A stretch of DNA of 64,000 bases from Calliopum simillimum. Its lineage: Eukaryota; Arthropoda; Insecta; Diptera; Lauxaniidae. Position 1 is the stretch's first letter; each line of letters starts with the position of its first letter. The position numbers were made by a program, and so were the translations under genes. The stretch is from positions 112,863,309 to 112,927,308 of the forward strand of contig OX638368.1 in assembly GCA_951812925.1 (NCBI GenBank), written 5' to 3'. Positions 41,603-53,312 of this stretch are shown piece by piece. The notes below the pieces were generated by a model. It had not been told where the DNA came from. It saw only the letters and a program-made list of their open reading frames with translations, and ran no database searches.

Positions 41603-41759
41603 TTAAAAAAAAAAACTAGTAAGGGTGGTATCTTTGGCCTGGCCAAAAACTAAATACCCTACACTGCATTTCAAATACTCGGATATTATTAAACATTTAG
41701 TTGATAAATACTATCCAATATACGTATTCTTGTACATACAAGTTTTTAATAAAATAAAT

Positions 41760-42379
41760 TGTTGAATTCTTCCGTAACCTCTAGGAGAGTATAAGAACAA
41801 ATTGCTTATATGGGGAATGCCACGCCCTCTCCGAGCTTACATAGATTTTGCGTAGAGCTTGTATTTATTGTTCTGAGTGTTAGAGTAAAGTTCGGATAAT
41901 GTTTCTTAAAAAAATTTTTCAGTATAGCATTTTCAAACTTTCGCTCATATGGGAGGTGCCACGCCCTCTAGTCCTAGTCCTACTTTCTGCTCAGTATTTG
42001 AGTGAAATTAAGTTGGATTATCTCAAAAAACGCTTTCAGTATAACATTTTAAAAGTTTTGTTTATATAGGAGGTGCCACGCCCTCTAGTCCGAATTTGCC
42101 TAGTTTTTGCTCAGAACTTGTACTTACTATCTCTAGCACTTATGTGTATTTTGCTTCTGTTATTGCAAATAATGCTCTTATTATCACATTTTGAACATAT
42201 TTTTTGTATGGGCAGTAGGCGTGTCCGTTGACCGATTTTGCTCATTTTCAATCCCCCGAGCTAACTTTGACGACAAAGGCAGTGTACCAAATGTCATTGA
42301 ATTATCTTGCTCAGTTTTCCCAAAAAATGTATTTCCACACACAGCCGTTACCCAGCCAGCCAGCCACCCAGCCAGCCAC

Positions 42380-42431
<52 letters not shown>

Positions 42432-42570
42432 ACAGACGGACATGGCTATATCGACTCAGAAGGTGACGCTGATCAAGAATATATATACTTTTCCATACCT
42501 GCCACGCCTCCTTCTCTGCGTTACAAACGGAAGGACAAAGTGAATATACCCTGGGTGTAGGGTATAAAAA
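41760..42570 (+). repeat. Dispersed repeat B, copy 2, with AGCC microsatellite
   Basis: Same order of blocks as 1535-2150. At 42352-42430 the short CAGCCAGCCAGAC of copy 1 has grown to about 19 AGCC/ACCC units. Open frames across it translate to PASQ repeats and are artefacts. Confidence 0.8.
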
Positions 42571-43501
42571 TATTATGGAAAAAATGTATGTCAAAAGTAA
42601 AGTCAAATTTTAAAATTGACATATCTTGTGAACTGCAAAAGGTTGAAAAAAAAATGATACATATTTTTATAGGTAATTTTTTAAGCTACAAAACACATTT
42701 TCAAAATTTTTCTCTGGGAGTAACCGTTAGAAATATATTTTAAAAAAATTGATTTTTCCGACCTTTGACATTCAATAACTTTTTATGCGCATAAGATTTC
42801 GCAATGGTCTTTGCACACTTTATTTTTCATGTATAAATAAAGACTATTCTGGTGAAAAAATTTACTTCGAACAACGGGAAATTTTTCGTCTTTCTCCCTT
42901 GTGCTATAGGCCTATTTGGGGGTAAGTGCTCTATATTATTGTGGATAAGCTTCAATAGATTCACGATAAACAATAAACTAGCCACACTTTTTTAATTCAG
43001 TGTGAAGTAAATAAAAAAAAATATATTGAATCCCGTCACCTTTGAGGTTATCTAAGACCTTTCAAAATTACCGAATTTTTTTTTTTGCCACGAATTACAT
43101 TTTAAAATGTTTCAGTTAATATACCATCCAAATATGAGCATAAAGCAAGCACTGGTCTAGCCGTGATGCTAAATTAAGTTGATTTTTTGAAACTAATCCA
43201 ATGTTTGATCAACTTTTTTGAGGTTATGTCAAAATAATTTTCTTATTTGCTTATTTTTTCTTAAAAGGCCAATAAATAATCTTTACAAAGCCGTTTATTA
43301 GAAGTCTCTAGCGTACTCCTTTCAAAAGTTCTACGATTTATTCACAAATTTCAGCCAAACCGTTCACTGTGGAGCGTAAAGAACATGTTTTTCGCTTTTA
43401 ATTGTGCACAAATAACCAGAATTGTTGTGCAGTCTTTAATATGAGAAATAAAAGGGTGCACCACATTACTCGCATAGTCCACATTACCCTTAATTACTCT
43501 A

Positions 43502-44799
43502 ATAGATTTCAGGAAACTAAACGAAGCTATGATAAAACAAGTTGTTCCTATTCCTCGAATAGACGAAATTTTAAATCAATTTGGACATAGTAGGTATTTT
43601 TCTACACAGGATCTTGCGAGTGGTTATCATCAGGTTTAAGTTGATGAAAAGGATAAAGAGAAAACTGCTTTTAGTACGGGTTAAGGACATTTCGAATTTA
43701 ATAGGATGCCATTTGGATTAACAGGAGCACCTGCTACATTTCAAAGGATAATGAATCACATACTTACAGGACTTCAGGGTTTGGAGTGTTTTGTGTATTT
43801 AGATGGTATAGTGGTTTATGGGAAACATTTGCAGGAGCATGAGGACAGGCTGCGTAGATTATTTGATGTAATTAGGAAGCATAATTTGAAATTGAATACG
43901 GAAAAAAAAAATTTTTTGCGTCGTGAGGTAGTTTACCTGGGGCATAAATGGTCGGAACTTGGTGCATTGCCTGATCCACAGAAGGTGGAATGTGTTAAAA
44001 ATATTCCGGCGCCTAAAAATAAGGGTCTTGTTAATTATTATCGAAAGTTTGTTAAGGATACTGCAAAACTAGTTATTCCTATAAATAAGTTGCTTAGGAA
44101 GGATGTGAAATTTGAGTGGTCAGCTGAGTGTCAGGAGTCCTTTGAAAAGCTAAAGGATGCGATAATGACTCCGCCTGCACTAGTTTATCCAGATTTTTCT
44201 AATGAATTTTTGTTGACAACGGATGCCAGCAATGAAGCATTGGGTGCGGTGTTATCGCAAGGAGTGGTAGGTAAGGACAATCCGATTGATTTTGCGAGCA
44301 GGGCATTAAGTGAAACAGAGAAAAGGTATTCAACTATTGAGAGGGAGTTCCTTGCAATAGTTTGGGCAGCGAAAAATTTCAGGGCTTATTTATTAGGTAG
44401 ACATTTTAAAATTTATACGGATCATTAGCCTTTGCGTGGTATAGCGAATTTGAAGGATCAAACCTCGCGTTTGGCAAGATTTAGGCTCAAAATGTCGGAA
44501 TATGATTTTGAGATAATTTATAAGCCAAGAAAGAAGAATTTGAATGCTGATGCTTTGAGCAGAATACCCCTGGCAGCGACGCAAGTATCTGTGGTACAGA
44601 CGAGATCTAAGGCAAGGGCCGTTGATGAAAAAGCTGGAAAAGGTAGTGATAAACAAAGTGAGGTGGACAAGGATGTTGTTTTTGGTGACCATAAGGACGA
44701 TGTGGTGGTTTTGAGTGACCCAGAGGAGATAAAAACGGTACTAAAGGCTTTTCACGATTCTCCGTTAGGTGGTCATCAGGGTGGCATACGAACACTAAC
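43502..44799 (+). pseudogene. pol: gypsy-2 reverse transcriptase (catalytic part) and RNase H
   Basis: Continues the RT with VPIPRIDEILNQFG and FSTQDLASGYHQV, then MPFGLTGAPATFQRIMNH (from 43706). The catalytic motif is VYLDGIVVYG: the second catalytic Asp is Gly (GGT), which would abolish polymerisation. The thumb/connection and RNase H follow (LLTTDASNEALGAVLSQ; YSTIEREFLAIVWAAKNF; IYTDH). In-frame stops occur at about 43636, 43681 and 44426. The end reads NADALSRIPL and a zinc-finger start (LGGHQGG). The protein is clearly dead but readable. Confidence 0.85.
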
Positions 44800-45194
44800 T
44801 GGGATCAATGGTTGACAGCTGCGATGCATGTTCATAACAATACTGTTCATACATCTACAAAAAGGACGCCATTTGGAACGCTTTATGGTATTGAATTTAG
44901 TATGCCAACAAATTTAAAGCGTAAGTTTTCACCATTGTATAATGCAGGTAATCAGTCAAAGGTATTAAGATACCAGATACAAAGGGCATGAGATTTGTTA
45001 AGGAAAATTTTGAAAAGGCTAAAGAGCAGTCAAAGAAGCAATATGACAGTTCGGTAAATTCGGTTGTTTTTAAAAAAGGGGATAAGGCTTTAATGAAGAA
45101 TCAGGCTAGGAAGAATAAATTTTCACCTATATGGATTGGGCCCTTTGAAGTATCGGATATTGCAGGGCCTGTGACGACGACCGTCATCATTTAA
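44800..45194 (+). pseudogene. pol: gypsy-2 integrase remnant, catalytic core deleted
   Basis: After LGGHQGGIRTLT the sequence jumps directly to WDQWLTAAMHVHNNTVH and TPFGTLYG, the stretch that follows the integrase core. The core with its three acidic residues is absent, a clean internal deletion at about 44800. From 44988 a frame gives KKQYDSSVNSVVFKKGD and FSPIWIGPFEVSDI, the C-terminal domain, stopping at 45194. A frameshift separates the two parts. Confidence 0.8.
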
Positions 45195-45746
45195 GGTAAA
45201 AAAAGAAAATTCATAATAATTTGCTAAAGTTGTTTCGGTGTGACATTTCTAGGTAATCGTAGGTTATAGATGAAAAATCAATTAATTAGGTGGATTATCA
45301 AATAACAGCAAATATAAGTGCAATATGGTTTAAGAAAATTTATAACATGTAGGTTATAAAATTTTTGCGTTGAGGTATTAATTGCGAAAAGTTTTAAGTT
45401 ACGTGATAGTGTAGCGTATGGAATGAAAATTTTAAAGCGGTGAAGCAAGTTTCAGTAAACAATTATGAAGCTGTTATATTAAATTAATTTCAATATGCTG
45501 TATTGTATGCTTGTAATTGTAAAAACAAGTTTAAGTAAAATTTTGTGTTTTTTTTAAGAAGTATCTTCAGTGATAGCTTTGGGTAGAAAATTTAAAAACA
45601 GTTCTAATGGATTAGAATTATTATGAATGGTAAAATTTTAGGTAATTTAAGCTTAGTAGTTAACAATTAGAAAGCAATGTTAACAAGGGTGCATATTATC
45701 ATAGGAAAATTTAAGCAGTCAAGATTAATTTTAATGTTAGTATTTA
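45195..45746 (+). other. gypsy-2 region after pol, non-coding
   Basis: AT-rich sequence without a frame or motif that I recognise. It may be the decayed 3' untranslated or env region. Confidence 0.4.
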
Positions 45747-47738
45747 CACAGAAAAAAAAACTGACGGTAAAATTAACTATAAATTTTGTATTCTATAGTT
45801 TTTCAAATTTTCTATAGGAAACAAAAACAAAAATTCAATATTTCAGAATCAGCTTTACTTTTCTACAGTTGAATTCAACTGTACATTTTGTATTTCATAA
45901 ATTTTTTTTTTCATATGAATAACATTTTGAATTGAGTTCTTAACAGGTTCATAAAATTCTCACATTGTTTAAGAATAAATCAACATAAGTTTGCTAGAGT
46001 TATACTGATATTTTGCCATTTGAAATGGTGTCGCCGTAGAAGTTGTTTGCTACAATTTCTACGAGTTTTTGGAAACGGCTAGTTACAGCCCTTCTGGGGT
46101 GCTAACTTGTTACGCGTGCGTCTTTTGAAATGTCAAATTCAAATCAAAGCAAAAAAAAATAAAATTTCTATTACAGTGCAATCAGGTATAAAGCGGCATG
46201 AAAAATTCTTAAACTCCGGCTAGGCTACCCCATGGTCGTGCTTCTCCCTAATATAACTTGACGCGTAATCATAGTAATCATGCCATTTTGGTAGCTGTCA
46301 AAAATATCAAACAAACTAAGCATTTCGCTACTAAATCGGCAACTAAAATCGTAATCTAGTGACTTGGTGTTGTTTTTGTCACTTGGAGTGCATTTTTCCC
46401 TCCCCTCCTATGGCAAGTCCAGCACTCATCATTCATGGAATTGCCCCTAATCAAAACTCCATGTATACCTTAACGTTTACCCCATTTTTCCTTCCTCAGC
46501 ATTCCTTTAATGCAAAAATTTAGTTACACATTGTTTTTTTGTTTAAGTTTAAAGTTTTAATTTAATTCATATTTCGTATCTTTTGTTTTTGTTTAAATTT
46601 AATATTTTGTTCTTTTTTTTTTTTTAATATTACTTAACTTTCAATTTGACAAAATTAAATTTCCTTAAATTTTATGTACGCGTACTACCCCCTTAATATT
46701 AAAAAAAAAAAATTATAAAAATTAAATGAAAACTAATATAATAGTAATAAGTAAATATAAAAATACTTAATATTTTGCCGGTGCGATGTCTACTGGGCTG
46801 CCTTCATGCTGCATGTTGACGCTGATGTTCGCTGCATAAACTGTCGCTGTCGTTGATGTTTTTTTTTCTTTTTCTGCTGCTTTGCGTCGTTATAGAGGTT
46901 GCTGTTGTTTTTTTTTTATTAAGTTTTCGTTGCTGTAAATGTTGCTGGTTTTGTTGTTTTTTTATTATTTTTTTTTGTCTTCTTTTGCTTAGGGTTTTTT
47001 TTTCAAGCTGCGCCTCTGCGTTGCACAGTGCCGGGTTTTTTTTATTATTTTATGTGTTGTATTGTTACCTGTGATTTTATTTGTATTTATTTTATTAATT
47101 CAAGTCCCAAATTTAGTATTATTAACATAAATTATTGATGTTATGTTTTATTTTAGTCAATTTAGATTAGTTTTTTTTTTTATTATTTAGTAACAATTTT
47201 AAATTATATTATATTTTTATATTATTTATTGAAGTCTTTTAAATATCACGTTCAATTTTTATTTTTATATATATATTTGTATTACTAAAACTTAAATTTA
47301 CAATTTTCCTTAAGTTTTGAGTTCTTCGCTTTACGTTTGTTTTATTTTTCCTGGCGAATTAACAATTTCTGTTTTTTTTTACATTTTTATTGTTCTTTTT
47401 CTTTCTTTTTTTTTTAACAACCAAAATATCTGACCGCACGCACTGATTTTTCACAACCTTTTCGTCTTGTTATTCAACCGCAACTAACTAGATCAAAATC
47501 GCAACTAACTGTCTTGAAAATTCAAACGCCGTTCTTTGTTCCCGTTTGACATTGGCATTGCACAAAATATCACCTCATTTTTGGCGTTCAAATTAGAAAA
47601 AAATATTATTGTGTATTCACTCACAAAAGCAAGCCAATGATCGCAAGGGAGATGGTGATAAGAAAACGAAATTCTGTGTAAAATTTGTGAGTGTGTTAGT
47701 GACTGTCAATTTTCGAACATGGAATTAGGGTCCGTTTA

Positions 47739-47812
47739 CATTTTCGAACGATACGTAGCAATTAACCCAGAAGGCAATTCGATCGGTGCAGAGTGCTGCC
47801 ACCGTTACAAAC
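47739..47812 (+). repeat. 74-bp perfect direct repeat, first copy
   Basis: CATTTTCGAACGATACGTAG...CCACCGTTACAAAC, identical to 48719-48792 base for base as far as I can read, 980 bp apart. Confidence 0.95.
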
Positions 47813-47955
47813 CTGCTTTGCTTTGGGAAGGCATTCCAGCCCAAAAAAAACAGGAAAACAGGTGTAATTGGATCTTAACGGTTCGAAGCTGGTCAAACAT
47901 GTCAATTTGCAGGTATCAGCGATAAATTTTATTTTTTTTTTTTTTTTAATTTCTT

Positions 47956-48028
47956 GGCAGAAACGTGTGGCTCGACCCACGACCCTGAGAGTAAGAGTCT
48001 CATGCTCTACCGACTGAGCTAGCCGGGC
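47956..48028 (-). pseudogene. tRNA-Lys(CTT)-derived pseudogene
   Basis: The minus strand starts GCCCGGCTAGCTCAGTCGG and continues TAGAGCATGAGACTCTTACT, the 5' half of eukaryotic tRNA-Lys(CTT) with one anticodon-loop change. The T arm (GTGGGTCGAGCCAC) lacks two bases and the 3' acceptor no longer pairs. An A-rich run follows on the same strand, so a retroposed, tailed tRNA copy is likely. Confidence 0.85.
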
Positions 48029-48718
48029 AAAACAAACAATTATTTTTACCGAGCACAGAAGCATTTACCTCTGGGTCTAGTAACCCAAAGAAAGTATCAT
48101 TGTGAATAGAAATTTGCGCAAAAAGACGATTGTCTGCACGATCAAACAACTTTATTGCTGCTAAAATTTTTCGACAATGTTTACGCACCTCAAATCTAAT
48201 TCGACATTTTAAAATTGCTTAAGGAGGAACAAAACATTATTTTTAAAAAATATCTGCGTTTGCTTTTCATATCCGAACTTACGTTCATAAAGATTAAAAT
48301 GTTGCAAATTTGTTTGGCAGTAATTAGTGGATTTTAAAATTTGAATGTCTGGGATTTTATTGTCTTTTTCGACTGCAAACCTTTAGTCTGACAAGTCTAC
48401 TTCGGTTTTAATTGTAAACTCGGGGTGTTGCGGGAAGAACGAGTGTCCCCGGTTGCCAACTCGCTCCGTCTGAAATTTCCCTGGTGCAAATTAGTGCAGT
48501 TTTGAGTTGTGACTCCTTTTTGCCCACATTTGAAACAAAAAATGTTTCTTGTTTCACTAGGACAATAAATATAAGAATTTCCGAGAACAAAGAACGAAGA
48601 ATGGCTTCAGAATAGTCGCGTTTTTTTTCTTACTAAAAATAATTTTTTCAAAATTATATCCGTTTCCGTAATGATTGGATTTAACGAAAAAAAATCGTTT
48701 CAAATCAAATTAGTGAAG

Positions 48719-48792
48719 CATTTTCGAACGATACGTAGCAATTAACCCAGAAGGCAATTCGATCGGTGCAGAGTGCTGCCACCGTTACAAAC
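48719..48792 (+). repeat. 74-bp perfect direct repeat, second copy
   Basis: See 47739-47812. The 906 bp between the copies include the tRNA-Lys-derived sequence. Confidence 0.95.
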
Positions 48793-49146
48793 TTTTAAAC
48801 TGTTCCAAAACAGTTTTAACTGTTTGGAACAGTTTATATTGTTAGCTGACCTTTTAAGAAGGTTATTTTTACTGTAGCTGCGATTGATAGTTTCTAAACC
48901 GAGTAAACTGTAGATTTACAGAGTTCAACGGTCCAAATACAAAACCTCCAGGTCGGTGCGATTTCTATCGAAAATCTAGGTTAAATTAACTGTTTTCACA
49001 GTACCTAAACATTTTAACAGCAACTGTACAGTCTATTTTTACAGTAATTTTACTGGACTGCACAGTCAATTTAACCTTTGCTGCGGGTTGGTGCAATTTC
49101 TATCGTTGAAATCGGTTGGATTGACCGATATTTTTTTTTCTGTGTA

Positions 49147-49948
49147 GTTTCAAGTTTTTTTTGGCATGGTGTTATGTTAATTCCCGTTGGGTAAATAGTT
49201 AATTGGAATTTACGTAGAATGGTGTTAATGTCATAGCGTAATAAGTGGACAGCTATCGTGACGACATAAACCTATTTCGGTCACTTACTTTATTATTAAA
49301 TGTAAACAGTAAAAGAATGCGGCGAATGTATTGTAATTTCAGCAGTTTTTGCATGCGTTGCATTAAATTTGCTATTTTGGAAGGCCAAAAGAAATTTAGT
49401 GATTGGTTTTGTTGTTGATAACAGCAAAAATTATTGAATTTTGTAAACAAAGTTTGTTTTGGTATTTTAGTTAGAGGGTTTTTGTTTTTGTTTTAAAATT
49501 GGGTTTGTTTATTTTAATGTTTGTTTTGGTAACAATTAAGTAAGCCAGTAGGTGTTTTCATGAATTTGCTCTAAATAACAATTGTGCTTTGTTTTTATAG
49601 ATTTTTGATTACCCATGGAGGAAATTGGAAAGCATTGGCAAAAATTAACGAACTTTTGGCATTTAGAATTAAGTGACACATTTTCTGGGGATTTTTCGCT
49701 GCGATGTGCGAAGTGATGGGGATTATGTTTGATGAAACTTAATATTTTTCCAAGTTTTATGCATATTTTTAAATACAATGTTAGATATCGGAGAACACGT
49801 GTTGGTGTTAAAAACGGGTTGCAAAACCGTTAGTACATGCATATGTTTAGACGTAACTAAATGCCAAGTTACATGTAAATATATGCATGATTTTGCAAAA
49901 TTTTTGTTTTGTTTTGTGACGTTAGAATATTTTAAAATTTGATAAGTT
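49147..49948 (+). other. gypsy-2 3' region, unassigned
   Basis: No coding frame of note and no repeat recognised. Confidence 0.35.
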
Positions 49949-50473
49949 ATATGAGGAATTCTCAAAAATTGTGGAATTCTACAGTTTTTGAGGCACATTC
50001 TCCAAACTTGGTGGAGAGGTCACTTTTTATATAAGAATCAAAAATTGGAATAGTGCACGTCAAAAAAAAAAAGTAAAAAAAGTTACGCACGTTTAAAAGC
50101 CAAAAACTCTAATCCAACGACCGAATACCATCTTGATTCACACATCATTTTAAAGCTTTTAAATTATGCTTTAATTTGAAGTACTTTTAAAAAAAATTGA
50201 AGGGGGGTTTTTTTAAAAAAAATTCAAAAGTATTTTTAAGTTTAAAATATTTCGGTGAAAAAAATTTTGAGCGAAATCGGAGACAAAAAAATTTTCAGCT
50301 GGTACACTTGACGTGTTTTGCTTCATATATATGTGCGTAACTTTTTTACTTTTTTTTTTTGACGTGCACCCTTCCAATTTTTGATTCTTATATAAAAAGT
50401 GACCTCTCCACCAAGTTTGGTGAATGTGCCTCAAAAACTGTAGAATTCCACAATTTTTGAGAATTCCTCATAT
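49949..50473. repeat. 525-bp foldback element
   Basis: ATATGAGGAATTCTCAAAAA and complement, arms about 150 bp (including GTGGAGAGGTCACTTTTTAT). AGTT flanks both ends (49945-49948 and 50474-50477), a likely 4-bp duplication. Confidence 0.8.
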
Positions 50474-50574
50474 AGTTGATGAAATTGATGATTTTAGTAT
50501 ACGGAATGCAATGCTGTTAACAAAAATATATTTGGATGCATGTGGTAATGCATATAAGTATGTACATTAGAGAG

Positions 50575-51746
50575 GATCAAATTTTTTTTCCACGTACTTT
50601 CAAACACTTTCGGATTCTCCGTTAAAATCTAAGTTAAAAACTCCTTGGGACCTTATATCTGCGGTGAATTTCGACTCAGCCAAAAATCGTTTGAAGTTTT
50701 GGGTTTCTTTCGCTGTTGCGAGATTGTCTTTGATAATTTATAACTTCCGAACAACTTGTTGTATTGCTATGATTTTAGCACCGTTAGAAAGGTGTTTTTG
50801 CGTAGTAAGAACGCTTTGGCTAATTTATTGAAAAAAATTATCTGGTTCAAAAGTTATGACCTTTTGAATGAAAATACATAAAAACTTTATACAAAATGTA
50901 CCAAAAATTTCATCTTTTTTAAAAAACAAATATACTTTTAATTTTTTTTATAGTGTATAAAAAGAACTATCTAGAGAAGGTCTATTCATCCAGATACGGC
51001 TAGGCATTTCAAAGTTATGACCTTTTGAATAAAGACAAATACAAACTTCATACAAAGTATATTAGAAATTTAATCTTCCAAAAACAAAAAAACCGTTATT
51101 TTTGAATTTTTTTCTATAGCTCATTAAAAGGCTTTTCCAACACAGTTCTGTTCTATAAGATACGGCAAGAAATTCCAAAATTATGACATTTTGAATCAAA
51201 GCATACATTTTCTCTATAATACTTGATTTTTCGAACTTTGAGCCATTATAACACCGCTTAGTGACCCAACTTCAAAAAATCCTTTGGCGGTTTTTTTCTA
51301 CTAATTAATGGTTATCGAAAGTACCACACAAGAACTCATAAAAAAAAAAAAAATTTTTTTTTTTGTTCAACTTTGTATGAAATATTTTTTCACTCAACAG
51401 TTGCAACAGTAGTTCTTTTTATACACTATAAAAAAAATTTAAAAGTATATTTTTTTTTTTTTAAAAAGATGAAATTTTTGGTACATTTTGTATAAAGTTT
51501 TTATATATTTTCATTCAAAAGGTCATAACTTTTGAACCAGATAGTTTTTTTCAATAAATTAGCCAAAGCGTTTTTATTACGCAACAACACCTTTCTAACA
51601 GTGCTAAAATCATAGCAATGCAACAAGTTGTTCGGAAGTTATAAATTATCAAAGACAATCTAGCAAGGAGTTTTTAACGGAGAATCCGAAACTGAATGAA
51701 AGTAAGTGGAAAAATTTGGCTTGGAACAAATTGATCCTCTCTAATG
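50575..51746. repeat. 1.17-kb foldback element
   Basis: CATTAGAGAGGATCAA ends, TA on both sides (50573-50574, 51747-51748). Arms contain CGGATTCTCCGTTAAAA and ACTTTTGAACCAGATAGTTT-type sequence mirrored. Confidence 0.78.
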
Positions 51747-51748
51747 TA

Positions 51749-52938
51749 CATATATTAAGTTTGCAAAAGTTTTTTTAGAGAGAGCTAAGTTTGTGCCTTG
51801 GGTTTTTTTTTTTTTAATAAGTATATATTTGATATAATGGACATAAGAATAATTGATGCAATGTAATTTGTTAAAATTTAAATTTGGTTTTTCACCATTG
51901 CTTGTGATTTCGTTTACCATGTTAAAGTAATATTTTGGAATTAGGAGTTGAACTATTTTTAGTATTAATAACGTTTTGAAACTATGATTTTGGGAAACTA
52001 GTTGTACATGGTCGTGGGCTTTGGAGATGTTGGTGGTAGCAGTTCGAGTTGGTTTTCCGGCTATCGCTTGGGATTGGTTACGTTTGGCAGGGGTGTATTG
52101 GCGGCAGTTAACCCGGACGAGGGTAGAAGTTAAGGTGCTTTTCTAAAGGCAGATGAGCGACGTCCTGCCCATATATGTGCATTAACGATGACACCAGTAG
52201 CTAAGTTTATTGATTGAATGGCTTAAGTTTGATGGAGTGAGTTATGGCGACTGAGGCATGTCAAGTATTGTGACTAGGGTTGCCTATCATAAATGAGGCG
52301 ACAACCCAGCTGTTGGAGGAGAGGGGAGCCAAAGTTCTTTGCCGCTCTCCTAGAAGAAAACATTTAACTACAGCCAGATCTGTGTTGAACATCTGAGTCC
52401 ATGCTAACCACTGAATACTAAGGGTAATTATCAAATCAAAGTACACATGGTGCCATTGCAAGATTGAAATTACGTCATCAACGTTTATTGGAGCACAGAG
52501 GCGGTTGCCTAGGAAATGAACGTATTTATTTTCAATGCGTAGCCTTGGATGTAGTTTTGGTCCTCGATTTTTTGCTGTATATTTGTACGCCGATACCTTC
52601 CACCAAACGTGACTTGCCAACAAGCAGAACAGCGATAGCCCGGGAAAAGTATCTGAGGTGCAGTGCTGCGGTGGATCTCGTTGATCAAAGGAGTGGCCCA
52701 TGTTCCAGTTAGGCAGGAGAATGTATTTCTTTATTTTATATTTTATCATTTGGCGTTTATGCATTTATTTATTTTGACAAATTATTTCATTGTAGTTATT
52801 GCCTTTGGATTTGTACGATTTTGTTTGGTATTGATTTGTTTTGATAAAATGTTTGAATATAAAGTTATTATTCGAACTCAAGGCCGAGCCCTCGGAAAAG
52901 ATCATGCTTGTTTTCCAATCATAATCTTTTCTTTTTCC
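51749..52938. other. gypsy-2 3' region, no assignable protein
   Basis: A moderately GC-richer block (about 52010-52730) holds overlapping frames on both strands (minus 52261-52764, 167 codons). Neither shows a domain I recognise. It may be a decayed env or accessory region of gypsy-2. Confidence 0.4.
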
Positions 52939-53312
52939 GAGGGGGGAGGAATGTTGTGGGTTAAAACCACATGCGATGCTCAGTTGAAGCATCTTTTAAA
53001 TTAAAGTTATGTTATTGTGGCATCAATAATATGGAATAGTTTTAGGCATACCTTTTGGTTGACCACGCAGAGTTCAACCATGAGATATGATGCATTCCGA
53101 CCTCCAAGAGAAAGTAGTAAGATAAGCAGAATTCTATTCTCAAGATCATTATCTTCAAGATTAGTATACAAGAACAAGATTTGTAAACTATATAAGCTTT
53201 ATTTAGAGTTAATCAAATTGTCTTTTGGTTAGTAAATTAAACTAATGAAGTTGTGCGTCTTATTTAATCGGGAGTGATAAGTGAGTGTAAGTTCGTGGCT
53301 TTAATAGGAACA
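52939..53312 (+). repeat. gypsy-2 polypurine tract and 3' LTR
   Basis: GAGGGGGGAGGAA directly precedes TGTTGTGGGTTAAAACC, the start of a ~360-bp LTR whose 3' end is taken at ...AATAGGAACA. The end is approximate because there is no second copy to compare. Confidence 0.6.

Larger units (their letters stand above)
38918..43499. mobile_element. 4.6-kb foldback-type TIR element in gypsy-2 RT
   Basis: Ends GAGTAATTTAGGGTTATGTGG and complement of GAGTAATTAAGGGTAATGTGG, with TA at 38916-38917 and 43500-43501. The inner arms are long: 39690-40490 is mirrored at 42580-43380 (for example GCACAGTGAACGGTTTGGCT; ATAGGCCTATTTGG). The loop carries a foldback (40498-41602) and dispersed repeat B (41760-42570). 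No transposase is present. Confidence 0.85.
45747..49144. mobile_element. CACAGAAAAAA TIR element (3.4 kb)
   Basis: Ends CACAGAAAAAAAAACTGACGG and complement of CACAGAAAAAAAAATATCGG, TA on both flanks (45745-45746, 49145-49146). The ends resemble the CACTGAGAAAA family. Interior: T-rich low-complexity DNA (46540-47400), a 74-bp perfect direct repeat, and a tRNA-Lys-like pseudogene. No transposase frame is visible. Confidence 0.7.
32979..53312 (+). mobile_element. Decayed Ty3/gypsy element (gypsy-2) with six nested insertions
   Basis: Plus-strand gag, zinc knuckles, protease, RT, RNase H and a remnant of integrase are spread over 32979-45194. A purine tract (52939-52951) and a 3' LTR (52952-53312) follow. 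Insertions: 34559-35448, 35814-37113, 38918-43499, 45747-49144, 49949-50473 and 50575-51746. Without them the element is about 8.5 kb. No 5' LTR is seen. Several frameshifts and stops show age, and the insertions came later still. Confidence 0.75.

Noticed and set aside
42191..42606. Frames with PASQPASQ or GWLAGWLAG repeats
   Set aside because: Translation of the AGCC microsatellite in several frames.
46853..47074. Phe/Leu/Cys-rich frame resembling a membrane protein
   Set aside because: It translates T-rich low-complexity DNA within a non-autonomous element.
52261..52764. 167-codon minus-strand frame
   Set aside because: No domain recognised; it lies antisense in the gypsy-2 3' region, with overlapping plus-strand frames of similar quality.
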